A stretch of 64,000 bases of DNA, taken from Nitrospirota bacterium. GTDB taxonomy: Bacteria > Nitrospirota > Thermodesulfovibrionia > Thermodesulfovibrionales > UBA6898. A program made the translations under genes and the position numbers. The stretch lies in the NCBI GenBank assembly GCA_016217675.1, contig JACRHC010000002.1, positions 1 to 64,000 on the forward strand. Direction: 5' to 3'. How positions within the stretch are numbered: position 1 is the first letter of the stretch; every line of letters begins with the position of its first letter. This document shows, piece by piece, positions 16,957 through 25,250 of this stretch. The notes under the pieces are model-generated. The model was not told where the DNA came from, searched no databases, and was given only the letters and a program-made list of their open reading frames with translations.

Positions 16957-19467
16957 TTAGCAAACTCCAAGGCGTTCATTTAAAAATCTGCCGGTGTAGG
17001 ACAAGGGGTTTCTGCTCACTTCTTCGGGTGTTCCTGCTGCAAGGACTTCACCCCCCTGATCGCCCCCCTCAGGGCCCAGATCGATAATGAAGTCTGCCGA
17101 TTTAATGACATCAAGATTATGCTCTATTACCAAAACAGTGTTGCCCCGATCAACGAGCATGCTGATGACATCCAGCAGCCGCTGTATGTCGATGAAATGG
17201 AGACCTGTTGTCGGTTCATCGAGGATATAGAGAGTGCTGCCCGTTGCCTTTTTACCGAGTTCTTTTGAGAGCCGTATTCTCTGCGACTCTCCGCCTGACA
17301 GCGTTGTTGCGGACTGACCTAACTGGATATAGCCGAGTCCGATCTCTTCTAACATTTCGAGTTTCCTGCGCAAAAGAGGGATGTTTTCAAAGAAGATCAG
17401 GGCATCAGATACAGTCATATCAAGCACTTCAGCGATGTTCCTGTTCCGGTATCTGATTTCGAGAGTCTCGTCATTATACCGTTTACCCTTGCACTTCTCG
17501 CACCGCACATAGACATTGGGCAGGAAGTGCATCTCGACCTTGATGAGGCCGTTGCCGCGGCATGTTTCACATCTGCCGCCCTCAACATTGAAGCTGAAGC
17601 GCGAAGCTGAGTACCCCCGCTTTTTCGCCTCAGGCACGAGAGCAAAGATATCTCTCATCAGACTGAAGAAGCCCGTATAGGTAGCGGGATTGGAGCGCGG
17701 GGTCCTGCCGATAGGAGACTGATCCACGCTTATCACCTTATCAATGTTTTCAAGGCCAGTAATCTTTTTGTACGAACCTGCAGCACGGAACTGGGTCTGT
17801 CCTCTTGAAAAAAACCTTTCAGCTGCTCTCTGAAGAATATCAAATACCAGCGTGCTTTTGCCCGATCCTGACACACCGGTAACGCAGGTGAATGTTTTGA
17901 GCGGTATCCTGATATCAATATTTTTTAGATTGTGCTCTGCGGCGCCATGAATAACGATGAACTCTTCTGCCTTCCTTCTCTGAACCGGCGTTTCGATCCT
18001 GGTAATGCCGCTCAGGTATTGACCGGTGAGTGAAGCGCTGTTGTTCTCAATCTCGGCAGGTGTGCCGGCGGCAACGATCCAGCCTCCGTGGGTTCCAGCG
18101 GCGGGTCCCATGTCAACGATATGGTCTGCCCATCTGATCGTCTCTTCGTCATGTTCTACGACAATGACTGTGTTGCCTGCATTCCTGACAGCGCTGAGGC
18201 TTTCGAGGAGCTTTTTGCAGTCTCTGGGATGGAGCCCTATGCTCGGCTCATCAAGGACATACAGGACTCCGGTAAGGGATGAGCCCATCTGTGTTGCCAG
18301 GCGCACGCGCTGCGATTCGCCTCCCGACAGGGTCAATGAAGGCCTGTCGAGGGTGAGATAACCGATGCCGACCTTTGAGAGGAAGACGAGCCTGTCATTG
18401 ATCTCCTTGAGTATCCTTGAAGCAATGGTCTTTTCCCTCTCATTGAACTTCACTTTTTTCAGAAATGCCAGGGCCTGAGCTACAGACATCCTGCAGAACT
18501 CGGCGATATTGAGACCATGGAACCTGACGCTCAGGGATTCTTTTTTCAGTCTTAGACCGTGGCATTCACTGCAGAAGTTTTGCTCGCCAAGCTCGACAGT
18601 CTCCTCCAGAACATTTTCAAAGCCGAGGCCCTTGCAGGTTGGACACGCTCCTGCAGTGCTGTTGAAGGAGAAGAAGCGGGGGACAATATCAGGATAGCTG
18701 ATGCCGCATTTTGGGCAGGCTGCTGTTTTCGAAAAGAGGATGTCCTTATTGTCATTGACCAGGTTCACGACAAGGGAGTCTGCATATTTGAAGGCAGTAT
18801 CAATGGAATCATTGATCTGCCGCTCAATGCCCCGTTTTACGATCAGCCGGTCAATAACGATCTCTATGGTATGCCGCTTCTGTTTTGCGAGGATAATATT
18901 CTGCGTGAGGTCTTTCATATCGCCGTCGATGCGTGCCCGCACAAACCCCTCGCTTCTCATCTCTTGAAGTTCCTTGCGGTAATTCCCTTTTCTGTCTTTG
19001 ATAATAGGCGAAAGGATCTGGATCCTGGTCCCCTCGGGCAAGGAAAGCACTGCATGGATGATATTTTTTGCCTCCTGCGTCGATATTTCTACATTGCATT
19101 TATAGCAGAAGGCAGTGCCAAGCCGGGTATAGAGCACGCGGAGATAGTCATAGATCTCGGTTATGGTTCCGAGCGTTGACCGTGGACTCCTGCTTACAGT
19201 CTTCTGGTCGATGGCCACAGACGGTGAAAGTCCCTCGATGGAATCAACCTCAGGTTTTTGCATCTGCTCAAGGAACTGCCGGGAATAGGGCGAGAGGCTT
19301 TCAACATATCTCCTCTGGCCTTCAGCATAAATGGTATCAATCGCAAGGGAGGATTTGCCCGACCCTGAAGGCCCGGTGATGACCGTTATGGCATCTCTTG
19401 GGATCGTGAGCTCAAGGTTCTTGAGGTTATGTTCTCTGGCACCTTTGACATGTATTTTGGTCTGCAT
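16957..19467 (-). CDS. uvrA: Excinuclease ABC subunit UvrA (short form)
   Basis: The 836-residue ATPase recognises DNA damage in nucleotide excision repair. It has two ABC modules: Walker A GPSGSGKSSLA with signature LSGGESQRVRLA, and GVSGSGKSTLV with LSGGESQRIRLS. The zinc modules include CPKCGISYPD...CPTCKG and CETCRGNG...CEKCKG. It is about 100 residues shorter than the usual 930-950; the first zinc region has only one CxxC pair (CYKCNVEI) and the lengths between motifs are compact, but the frame is intact. A TATACT lies 12 bases before the ATG without a ribosome site. Confidence 0.95.
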   Translation of the reverse strand: MQTKIHVKGAREHNLKNLELTIPRDAITVITGPSGSGKSSLAIDTIYAEGQRRYVESLSPYSRQFLEQMQKPEVDSIEGLSPSVAIDQKTVSRSPRSTLGTITEIYDYLRVLYTRLGTAFCYKCNVEISTQEAKNIIHAVLSLPEGTRIQILSPIIKDRKGNYRKELQEMRSEGFVRARIDGDMKDLTQNIILAKQKRHTIEIVIDRLIVKRGIERQINDSIDTAFKYADSLVVNLVNDNKDILFSKTAACPKCGISYPDIVPRFFSFNSTAGACPTCKGLGFENVLEETVELGEQNFCSECHGLRLKKESLSVRFHGLNIAEFCRMSVAQALAFLKKVKFNEREKTIASRILKEINDRLVFLSKVGIGYLTLDRPSLTLSGGESQRVRLATQMGSSLTGVLYVLDEPSIGLHPRDCKKLLESLSAVRNAGNTVIVVEHDEETIRWADHIVDMGPAAGTHGGWIVAAGTPAEIENNSASLTGQYLSGITRIETPVQRRKAEEFIVIHGAAEHNLKNIDIRIPLKTFTCVTGVSGSGKSTLVFDILQRAAERFFSRGQTQFRAAGSYKKITGLENIDKVISVDQSPIGRTPRSNPATYTGFFSLMRDIFALVPEAKKRGYSASRFSFNVEGGRCETCRGNGLIKVEMHFLPNVYVRCEKCKGKRYNDETLEIRYRNRNIAEVLDMTVSDALIFFENIPLLRRKLEMLEEIGLGYIQLGQSATTLSGGESQRIRLSKELGKKATGSTLYILDEPTTGLHFIDIQRLLDVISMLVDRGNTVLVIEHNLDVIKSADFIIDLGPEGGDQGGEVLAAGTPEEVSRNPLSYTGRFLNERLGVC

Positions 19468-19539
19468 GGCTTAATCTTTAGTATAACTGAAATACAGGGA
19501 AGGAAGGCGAGACCCTATATGAACAACAATGTTGTTACG

Positions 19540-19675
19540 AATATCCCTTCAGTTACAGGCGCAATAATCCTCCCCTTTCCAAGGGGAGGCATGGAGGGGT
19601 ATTGATATAATTACCAAAACCTCCCCAACCCCTCCTTGCTAAGGAGGGGATTCAGCCCGTAACTGCTGGGATATT
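19540..19675. repeat. Palindromic repeat element, family A, copy 1
   Basis: The outer arms AATATCCCTTCAGTTACAGGC and GCCCGTAACTGCTGGGATATT are imperfect inverted copies. Inside are two smaller hairpins: CCTCCCCTT...AAGGGGAGG at 19569-19589 and CCCCTCCTT...AAGGAGGGG at 19629-19649. The same architecture recurs at 31997-32107. It has no coding capacity; it looks like a short non-autonomous (MITE- or REP-like) element. It fills most of the uvrA-ubiA gap. Confidence 0.75.
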
Positions 19676-19688
19676 TCAGCCGGCGTTT

Positions 19689-19718
19689 TTGATAGTTCCC
19701 TCAGGGATTGTTTATAAT
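19689..19718 (+). promoter_or_regulatory. Promoter of ubiA, leaderless
   Basis: TTGATA at 19689-19694 and a perfect TATAAT at 19713-19718 are 18 bases apart. The ATG of ubiA is only five bases after the -10, so the message should begin at or next to the start codon. Confidence 0.6.
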
Positions 19719-19723
19719 GAGCT

Positions 19724-20584
19724 ATGAGCGCAGTTCTTCAGAAAGTCTCCCTCTATCTTAAAATGATCAAGTTTTCCCATTCGATCTTTGCCCTCCCGTT
19801 TGCCTTTACGGCTGCACTGATAGCAGCATCAGGGGTGCCTTCTTTTGGCCAGATTCTCTGGATCACCGTTGCCATGGTCGGTGCGCGTTCAGGGGCCATG
19901 GGACTGAACAGGATCATTGACCGCAAGATCGACAGGGATAATCCGCGTACTGCAGGGAGGGAGATCCCAAAAGGCCTCATAAAGATTTCTGAGGCTGTCG
20001 GCTTTGTCATTTTGTCTTTTGGATGCATGATCATTGCCGCCTTCATGCTCAATCCGCTCTGCCTGATACTTTCACCGATTGCGATTGGCGTTCTCTTTCT
20101 CTACTCTTTTACAAAAAGATTCACGTGGACAGCACACTTTGTGCTTGGGTTGGCCATATCTGCCGCCCCCCTTGGAGCCTGGATCGCGATTAAAGGGACC
20201 TTCGATCCGGCAATTTTGCCTCTTGCCGTTGCGGTAATCTTCTGGCTTGCCGGTTTTGATGTGCTCTATGCGCTGCAGGACGTGGAATTTGATACGAAGT
20301 ATGGTCTTTTTTCGATTCCGCGGAAGTTCGGCATCGGTAAATCACTTCTTTTTTCTCGGACATTTCATGCTGCGGCGTATGGGCTTCTTGTTCTGAATGG
20401 TGTTCTCTTCAGGTTGGGTATGCCTTACTGGTTGGGTATGATCGTCACCGCAGGACTTTTTCTTTATGAGCATTCACTGGTGAAAAAAGATGACCTGAGC
20501 AGGCTCGACATGGCATTCTTTAATATGAACGGGTACATCAGCATGACCGTATTTCTGTTTACGCTTGCGGACTTCCTGATATGA
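19724..20584 (+). CDS. ubiA: UbiA-family polyprenyltransferase (4-hydroxybenzoate or menaquinone-pathway type)
   Basis: The 286-residue membrane protein transfers a polyprenyl chain to an aromatic ring in quinone synthesis. The first Asp-rich motif is GLNRIIDRKIDRDNPRT (about 63-80) and the second is YALQDVEFDTKYGLFS (about 185). About eight membrane helices are visible. It overlaps ubiX by four bases. In anaerobes with the futalosine menaquinone route, UbiA/UbiX homologues are MqnP and a flavin prenyltransferase partner; that reading fits here but the sequence alone does not decide between routes. Confidence 0.9.
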   Translation: MSAVLQKVSLYLKMIKFSHSIFALPFAFTAALIAASGVPSFGQILWITVAMVGARSGAMGLNRIIDRKIDRDNPRTAGREIPKGLIKISEAVGFVILSFGCMIIAAFMLNPLCLILSPIAIGVLFLYSFTKRFTWTAHFVLGLAISAAPLGAWIAIKGTFDPAILPLAVAVIFWLAGFDVLYALQDVEFDTKYGLFSIPRKFGIGKSLLFSRTFHAAAYGLLVLNGVLFRLGMPYWLGMIVTAGLFLYEHSLVKKDDLSRLDMAFFNMNGYISMTVFLFTLADFLI

Positions 20585-21171
20585 AGAGATATGTCTTTGC
20601 CATAAGCGGCGCCTCAGGCTCCATCATAGGCATCAGGGTCCTGCGGGAGCTTGTCAAAACATCTGAGGTCTATCTGATCATTTCGTCTGCATCTTTTTCG
20701 ATGATCAAGGATGAGACCGGCATTGACTGGCAGGCCGCTTCAGATAAAGCCATCGAAAGAAAGATCCGTCTTGCTCTGAAATCAAATAAGATCCATTACT
20801 GCAATGAACAGAATATGGCAGCGCCGATTTCAAGCGGTTCTTTCAGGCATGACGGCATGTTCATTGTCCCCTGCTCTATGAAGACCCTCTCAGGGGTTGC
20901 ACAGGGGTACACGGAAAATCTGATCCAGCGTGCAGCTGACGTAACGATCAAAGAGGGAAGGCCTCTGCTGCTTTCACCCAGGGAGATGCCGTTCAGTGCC
21001 ATACATCTCGAAAATATGCTTAAGCTCGCGCGCCTTGGCGTGAAGATAGCGCCTCCGGTCCCCGGTTTTTACCATGCACCCCGCACGATCGATGATCTTA
21101 TCGATTTCATGGCTGGCAAGATCCTCGATGCCATGGGCATTGACCACAATATTTACAAACGCTGGAGCTGA
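20581..21171 (+). CDS. ubiX: Flavin prenyltransferase UbiX
   Basis: The 196-residue flavoprotein makes prenylated FMN, the cofactor of UbiD-type decarboxylases. FAISGASGSIIGIRVLREL binds FMN at the N terminus; ISSGSFRHDGMFIVPCSMKTLSG, the downstream AADVTIKEGRPLLLSPREMPFS and the tail with FYHAPRTIDDLIDFMAGKIL are all family motifs. It is co-transcribed with ubiA. No UbiD gene is in the window. Confidence 0.93.
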   Translation: MKRYVFAISGASGSIIGIRVLRELVKTSEVYLIISSASFSMIKDETGIDWQAASDKAIERKIRLALKSNKIHYCNEQNMAAPISSGSFRHDGMFIVPCSMKTLSGVAQGYTENLIQRAADVTIKEGRPLLLSPREMPFSAIHLENMLKLARLGVKIAPPVPGFYHAPRTIDDLIDFMAGKILDAMGIDHNIYKRWS

Positions 21172-21202
21172 TTAATAATCATTCAACCCGTCAGCATTCT
21201 GC

Positions 21203-21208
21203 TATAAT
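21203..21208 (+). promoter_or_regulatory. -10 element of the FHA-kinase gene (TATAAT)
   Basis: A perfect TATAAT stands eight bases before the ATG at 21217, again too close for a ribosome binding site. No good -35 is visible at 17-18 bases upstream. Confidence 0.45.
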
Positions 21209-21216
21209 TTGAGCGT

Positions 21217-22818
21217 ATGGCAGGGATGAAGGTTAAACTGACCGTTACCGAGGGGACTGAGAAGGGCAGATCTTTTTCCTTTGATGAACCTGAGAATTTT
21301 CTTCTTGGCAGAACCGCAGAGGGAAGCAAAGCACATCTTCGCCTGAGCCCTGATGATACCTATGTCTCCCGCAATCATTTTCTTCTTGAGATAAACCCGC
21401 CTGATTGTTTCATCCGTGATGCCGGCAGTCTTAATGGAACCTTTATTTTGCGCCCTTTGGAGAAAACGGTCTATTTTCTTGAAGGCAGGGATTCAGACAA
21501 GGATAATTATGAAAGAAAAGCTGAGGAACATCAAAAGAATTGGGGTTATAAGACGCTCAAAAAGAGCAGCGACAGACTGCCCTTGCAACATAAAGATGTT
21601 ATAAAGATAGGCAAGACAACCCTTCTTATTGAGATAGAAGAGACAAAGGGCTATGACATATCTGATTATAATCGTCCTGCCGAAACTATTTGCTGCATTG
21701 AATGCGGCAATAAGATTATCAGGAAACTTGAAGTCAGGGACGCAAGAAAACTCTCCTCTGACGATTATATATGTGTTACCTGCATGAAAAAACATGCTGA
21801 GGTTCACAACCCCAAAGAGCTCTATTCTTGCAGTGAATGTGGACGCAACGTGACAGATATTGCTGATAAGGATAAGAAAGCCAACGAGTTCAGGGATGTT
21901 GCTTCTTATGTATGCCCGGACTGTATAAGTGCATATCTGCAGGGGAATAAACCTTCTTCAATCGGCAAATACAGCATCCTGAGTGAACTCGGCAGCGGAG
22001 GCTTCGGCACTGTATATCTCGCAAGGCACAATGTCACAGGCAGACTCGCTGCCCTGAAGCTGACCAAGGAAGTGATCAAGAAGGATGCTGCTCTGATCTA
22101 TCGTTTCAAAAGAGAGATCGCTATCATGAAGAAATTGAAGCATCTGAACCTTGTAAGACTTTATGATGAAGGCATTACTGACAACGGAAACTATTATCTC
22201 GTATCAGAATATCTTTCCAAGGGGAACTTGGCCCAATACTGTTATTCCCGCCATAATGGCAAAATGCCGTATCAGAAGGCATCCGGATTGTTTACCGAGG
22301 CGCTGAAGGGACTCTCATATTTCCATGATAAAGGATATGTTCATCGGGATATAAAGCCGGAAAATATTCTTCTGTTGAAGGACAGCGAAGGCAGATATCA
22401 TGCGAAGGTCGCTGACTTTGGCTTGGCAAGAAGTTTTATCATGCATGGCGGAACCGTAACAAGAGCCAATGAATGGATCGGCACCACGTTTTACTGCCCG
22501 CCTGAACAGATACTTGATTTCAAAAACGCCCACCCGGCAACAGATGTCTATGCCATGGGAATGGCGATGTATTACATTCTGAGCGGAGAGTTCCCGTATG
22601 ATTTTGCTATTGGCCCTGATGCAGGAAAAAAGAAAAAGCAGCGCGATCCTATTGCGTTTATCCTTGGTGACGACAAGCCTGTGTCTATCGGGAAGAAAGT
22701 CTCCGGCTTGCCTGCAAAGCTTGTTTTGGCAATTGATCTCGCTATTGAGAAGAATCTACAAAAGCGCACCCAGACTGCTGAGGCATTTGGGAAGGCGATA
22801 GAGGGCTTTGCGAAATGA
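21217..22818 (+). CDS. FHA - zinc ribbon - Ser/Thr protein kinase
   Basis: The 533-residue cytoplasmic protein has three parts. Residues 1-85 are an FHA domain that binds phosphothreonine (FLLGRTAEG, SRNHFLLEI, SLNGTFI). Residues 150-245 hold two C-x2-C...C-x2-C zinc ribbons (CIECGNKI...CVTCMKK and CSECGRNV...CPDCIS). Residues 247-533 are a Hanks-type kinase: LGSGGFGTVYLA, ALKLTKE, catalytic HRDIKPENILL, KVADFGLAR and the P+1 region GTTFYCPPEQ. All catalytic residues are present. It lacks a membrane helix. It starts the signalling island; zinc ribbons between FHA and kinase are unusual. Confidence 0.9.
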   Translation: MAGMKVKLTVTEGTEKGRSFSFDEPENFLLGRTAEGSKAHLRLSPDDTYVSRNHFLLEINPPDCFIRDAGSLNGTFILRPLEKTVYFLEGRDSDKDNYERKAEEHQKNWGYKTLKKSSDRLPLQHKDVIKIGKTTLLIEIEETKGYDISDYNRPAETICCIECGNKIIRKLEVRDARKLSSDDYICVTCMKKHAEVHNPKELYSCSECGRNVTDIADKDKKANEFRDVASYVCPDCISAYLQGNKPSSIGKYSILSELGSGGFGTVYLARHNVTGRLAALKLTKEVIKKDAALIYRFKREIAIMKKLKHLNLVRLYDEGITDNGNYYLVSEYLSKGNLAQYCYSRHNGKMPYQKASGLFTEALKGLSYFHDKGYVHRDIKPENILLLKDSEGRYHAKVADFGLARSFIMHGGTVTRANEWIGTTFYCPPEQILDFKNAHPATDVYAMGMAMYYILSGEFPYDFAIGPDAGKKKKQRDPIAFILGDDKPVSIGKKVSGLPAKLVLAIDLAIEKNLQKRTQTAEAFGKAIEGFAK

Positions 22819-22837
22819 CGGATGAGTGACAGCACAA

Positions 22838-23006
22838 ACCACCCCGGCCTTTGGCCACTCCTCCTTGATTAAGGCGGGGAGTTTGATACCGAAAGGCTTT
22901 AGGATGGGTGGTCGAACAGAAGTAGGTGCATTAAGCCGGGAGTTTGACCGTGAAGTTCCTAAGCTCCCCTACTATTTTAGGAGTGGTGGTCGCAGACCGG
23001 GGTGGT
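22838..23006. repeat. Palindromic repeat, family B, copy 1
   Basis: The ends are perfect 10-base inverted repeats, ACCACCCCGG and CCGGGGTGGT. Internal palindromes include GGCCTTTGGCC and CTCCTTGATTAAGGCGGGGAG. The element occupies the gap between the kinase and the DUF559 gene and can be translated in one frame (22826-23008), which I regard as accidental. Confidence 0.75.
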
Positions 23007-23066
23007 AAGAAACTCAGGAGGGGATTAAAGGGTTGTAGTTGTTAATCATCCGCCTATGGCCGGGAG

Positions 23067-23549
23067 ATGAAGATGAGGAACATGACGGAAAAGATCCATA
23101 ACATAAAGGGCTTGAAAGAAAACAGAACAAAGCTCAGAAATAGTCTTACCCCTGCTGAAGCTAAATTATGGTCACTTTTGAAGAACGGTCAGATTGAAAA
23201 GAGAAAATTCAGAAGACAGCACAGTGTTGGTCCGTATGTTCTTGATTTTTACTGTCCGTCGGAAAGACTCTGTATAGAATTGGATGGGGCCGCACATTTT
23301 ACCGATGGCGGAAATGAATATGACACTGCAAGAACGGAATATTTGGAGGCGCTCGATATTCGCGTGATACGGTTTGAAAACAAAGATGTATTCGAAAATA
23401 CCGAAGGGGTTTTAGAAGAAATAAGGATAAATTGTAATCTTGGTCAAACCACCCCGGCCTGCGGCCACCCCTCCTTAACCAAGGCGGGGAGTTTGAGACC
23501 CAAAAGCTGGAGAGGTAAAAATCTCAGGAGCAGGCAGGGTGGTAAGTAG
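23067..23549 (+). CDS. DUF559 endonuclease-like protein (Vsr-like fold)
   Basis: The 160-residue protein matches the DUF559/MTES_1575-type small nucleases: LRNSLTPAEAKLWSLLKN near the N terminus, KFRRQHSVGPYVLDFYCP, the acidic CIELDGAAHF and the closing RVIRFENKDVFEN. Catalysis by the D/E-x-K/H group is a family inference. The last 34 residues or so are translated from the repeat starting at 23448, so the native end may be near residue 126. GGGAG lies close to the ATGs at 23067 and 23073; either could be used. Copies of the same palindrome flank it on both sides. Confidence 0.85.
   Translation: MKMRNMTEKIHNIKGLKENRTKLRNSLTPAEAKLWSLLKNGQIEKRKFRRQHSVGPYVLDFYCPSERLCIELDGAAHFTDGGNEYDTARTEYLEALDIRVIRFENKDVFENTEGVLEEIRINCNLGQTTPACGHPSLTKAGSLRPKSWRGKNLRSRQGGK
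23448..23543. repeat. Palindromic repeat, family B, copy 2 (overlaps the DUF559 3' end)
   Basis: The left end ACCACCCCGG at 23448-23457 is intact and the right end retains only GGGTGGT (23537-23543). It includes GGCCTGCGGCC and CTCCTTAACCAAGGCGGGGAG like the other copies. It supplies the last codons of the DUF559 gene. Confidence 0.7.
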
Positions 23550-23562
23550 AATGTATTATCAA

Positions 23563-23622
23563 ACCACCCCGGCTTTTGGCCACCCCTCCTTGATTAAGGC
23601 GGGGAGTTAAGGCCGGGGTGGT
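23563..23622. repeat. Palindromic repeat, family B, copy 3 (minimal form)
   Basis: This 60-base copy has both perfect ends (ACCACCCCGG at 23563-23572 and CCGGGGTGGT at 23613-23622) and only one internal palindrome, the TTGATTAA-centred one. It looks like the minimal unit of the family. Confidence 0.75.
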
Positions 23623-23639
23623 AAGGGATAGGATGTGAG

Positions 23640-23738
23640 TCCGAACCGGCAGCAGGTGTGCATTAAGCAGGGATTTTGCCCCTGAAGCTCCCAAGCTCCC
23701 CGCCTATTTTAGGAGGGGTGGTCGCAGACCGGGGTGGT
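23640..23738. repeat. Palindromic repeat, family B, copy 4 (left end missing)
   Basis: This stretch matches the right half of copy 1 (GCATTAAGC, GGGA(G/T)TTTG, AAGCTCCCC, TATTTTAGGAG, GGTGGTCGCAGA, CCGGGGTGGT) but has no intact left end. It ends 26 bases before the PP2C gene. Confidence 0.65.
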
Positions 23739-23764
23739 AAGAGACTATGGAGGGAGTTTAAACT

Positions 23765-24484
23765 ATGATAGTTGCCTCAAAAACAGATACTGGCAAGGTC
23801 AGAACCAATAACGAAGACTCGATTCTTGTTGATCAGGAAAGAGGGATATTTCTTTTAGCTGACGGCATGGGTGGCCATAATGCCGGGGAAGTTGCAAGCA
23901 AGCTTGCTGTTGATACCGTCCATGATTATCTCAAAGTGATAATTGGTGCTGTCGAAAGTGATGAAGAGATTTTGCATGCCCTCAATGCTGCTGTCATGAA
24001 AGCCCACGAGGCTGTTAAGGAAAAGGCAGCCTCTGATATAAACCTCAGAGGCATGGGCACGACTCTGGTGGTATTGGTAGTAAAGAATAAAAAGGCCTAT
24101 CTATGCCATGCCGGTGACAGCAGGGCGTATTTGTTCAGAGGTAAATTGAAAAGACTTACAAAGGACCATACGGTTGGTGACTCCTATGTTGAAAAGGGAT
24201 ATATGACCAGAGAACAAGTGCCGCCCCAGCAATGGCATATGCTGACTCAGGCTGTTGGGACAGACAATGATCTGGCACCGGACAAAAAGACGTTTGGCCT
24301 GAAGCCTGGAGATATCCTGCTGCTTTGCTCCGATGGCCTCACCAATATGCTCACTGATGATGAGATTGCGGCAATTTTTAAAAACGACAATAGTAGTATC
24401 AATGAGCTCGCGGATTCCCTCGTGGCTGAGGCTAACAACAGAGGTGGCAGGGATAATATATCTTTAATTCTGGTTGCGATATGA
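23765..24484 (+). CDS. PP2C-family serine/threonine protein phosphatase
   Basis: The 239-residue enzyme is the metal-dependent counterpart of the kinases on either side. Motifs in order: KTDTGKVRTNNEDS, LLADGMGGHNAGEVAS with the metal Asp-Gly, GMGTTLVVLVV, CHAGDSRAYL, LLCSDGLTNML and GGRDNISLILV at the end. It is close to the minimal Stp/PrpC size with no extra domain and no membrane helix. GGAGG precedes the ATG. The next gene follows after 12 bases, so phosphatase, unknown protein and TPR-kinase look like one operon. Confidence 0.95.
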   Translation: MIVASKTDTGKVRTNNEDSILVDQERGIFLLADGMGGHNAGEVASKLAVDTVHDYLKVIIGAVESDEEILHALNAAVMKAHEAVKEKAASDINLRGMGTTLVVLVVKNKKAYLCHAGDSRAYLFRGKLKRLTKDHTVGDSYVEKGYMTREQVPPQQWHMLTQAVGTDNDLAPDKKTFGLKPGDILLLCSDGLTNMLTDDEIAAIFKNDNSSINELADSLVAEANNRGGRDNISLILVAI

Positions 24485-24496
24485 GGGGATTTTAAA

Positions 24497-25246
24497 ATGA
24501 TAAAAGATGAAGATGTCGCTGCTAAAAAAGAGTTTATCGTTATCTTCTTTAATGTGTTTGAAAACAAAATCGAAAATGTTAAGAAAATGCTCGCTCAAGG
24601 GTTTACTGAGGAGTCTCTTTTATTGTCATGTTGTTACATCGGAGCGTTGGCAAATTTTCGATATGAGCGCTCAGATGATAGGGATAACTTTATTAAAGTC
24701 ATTTACGATTACTCCAATCAAAAGGATTTGTTTAGCAAAATAAGCTGGATCAATTTATACAAAAAGGGAAAAGACCCAACAGAAAAAAATCGTAAAGGTA
24801 AGCCTATTTCTAATTACTTAGACATTAAGACGGCTTTGCTAAAGAAGTATGACAAGAAATGTAATCACCAACAAGAAATGGACAAAGAAAAAATCATTGA
24901 GTATCTTCAAAGCGAACTTGGAAGTCTGGATTACATGAATCTGGAAACCAATTTGGACAAGTTCTCATATGCAGCAGTTTTGTATGAAGAATACAGATGT
25001 GCCGGAGTCCATGAAGGAAGTTTGGCCGTAACATGGGATGCGAAAACTGGCAAGCCCTTGTTCGAGAAGAGTGAAGATGGTGCGGATATTTATTATTCCA
25101 GTAATACCCTATGCTTTTCAAAAGAGATAATAATTGGCACATTGGAGAGCATTCACAGTAACTTACGGAAAAAGTGCATTATGGAAATCAAGTGGCCTTA
25201 TGAACTGGGATGTTCTATGAATAGTATTCTGGATGAACTGAGTTAA
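24497..25246 (+). CDS. Unrecognised protein with R-x4-H (HEPN-like) motif
   Basis: I do not recognise this 249-residue protein. It is predicted helical, without signal peptide or membrane segment. The N-terminal part has a Cys-Cys pair (LLLSCCYIGALANFRYER); the most conserved-looking section is LYEEYRCAGVHEGSLA near residue 165, where R-C-A-G-V-H fits the R-x4-6-H pattern of HEPN ribonucleases. Base composition is more A/T-rich than its neighbours, suggesting transfer. It sits between a PP2C phosphatase and a kinase (gaps of 12 and 4 bases), so it may be a target of, or effector for, that pair. HEPN assignment rests on one motif. Confidence 0.6.
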   Translation: MIKDEDVAAKKEFIVIFFNVFENKIENVKKMLAQGFTEESLLLSCCYIGALANFRYERSDDRDNFIKVIYDYSNQKDLFSKISWINLYKKGKDPTEKNRKGKPISNYLDIKTALLKKYDKKCNHQQEMDKEKIIEYLQSELGSLDYMNLETNLDKFSYAAVLYEEYRCAGVHEGSLAVTWDAKTGKPLFEKSEDGADIYYSSNTLCFSKEIIIGTLESIHSNLRKKCIMEIKWPYELGCSMNSILDELS

Positions 25247-25250
25247 TCGT

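Noticed and set aside
18559-19179. A 206-residue plus-strand frame opposite uvrA
   Set aside because: Antisense shadow of a conserved gene, with no recognisable domain.
22826-23008. A 60-residue frame between the FHA-kinase and the DUF559 gene
   Set aside because: It is a direct translation of the palindromic repeat (QTTPAFGHSSL..., as in the DUF559 tail) with no ribosome site.
22838-23738. Family B repeats considered as a CRISPR array
   Set aside because: Copies are of unequal length, are palindromic with terminal inverted repeats, and include a gene; no evenly spaced direct repeats.
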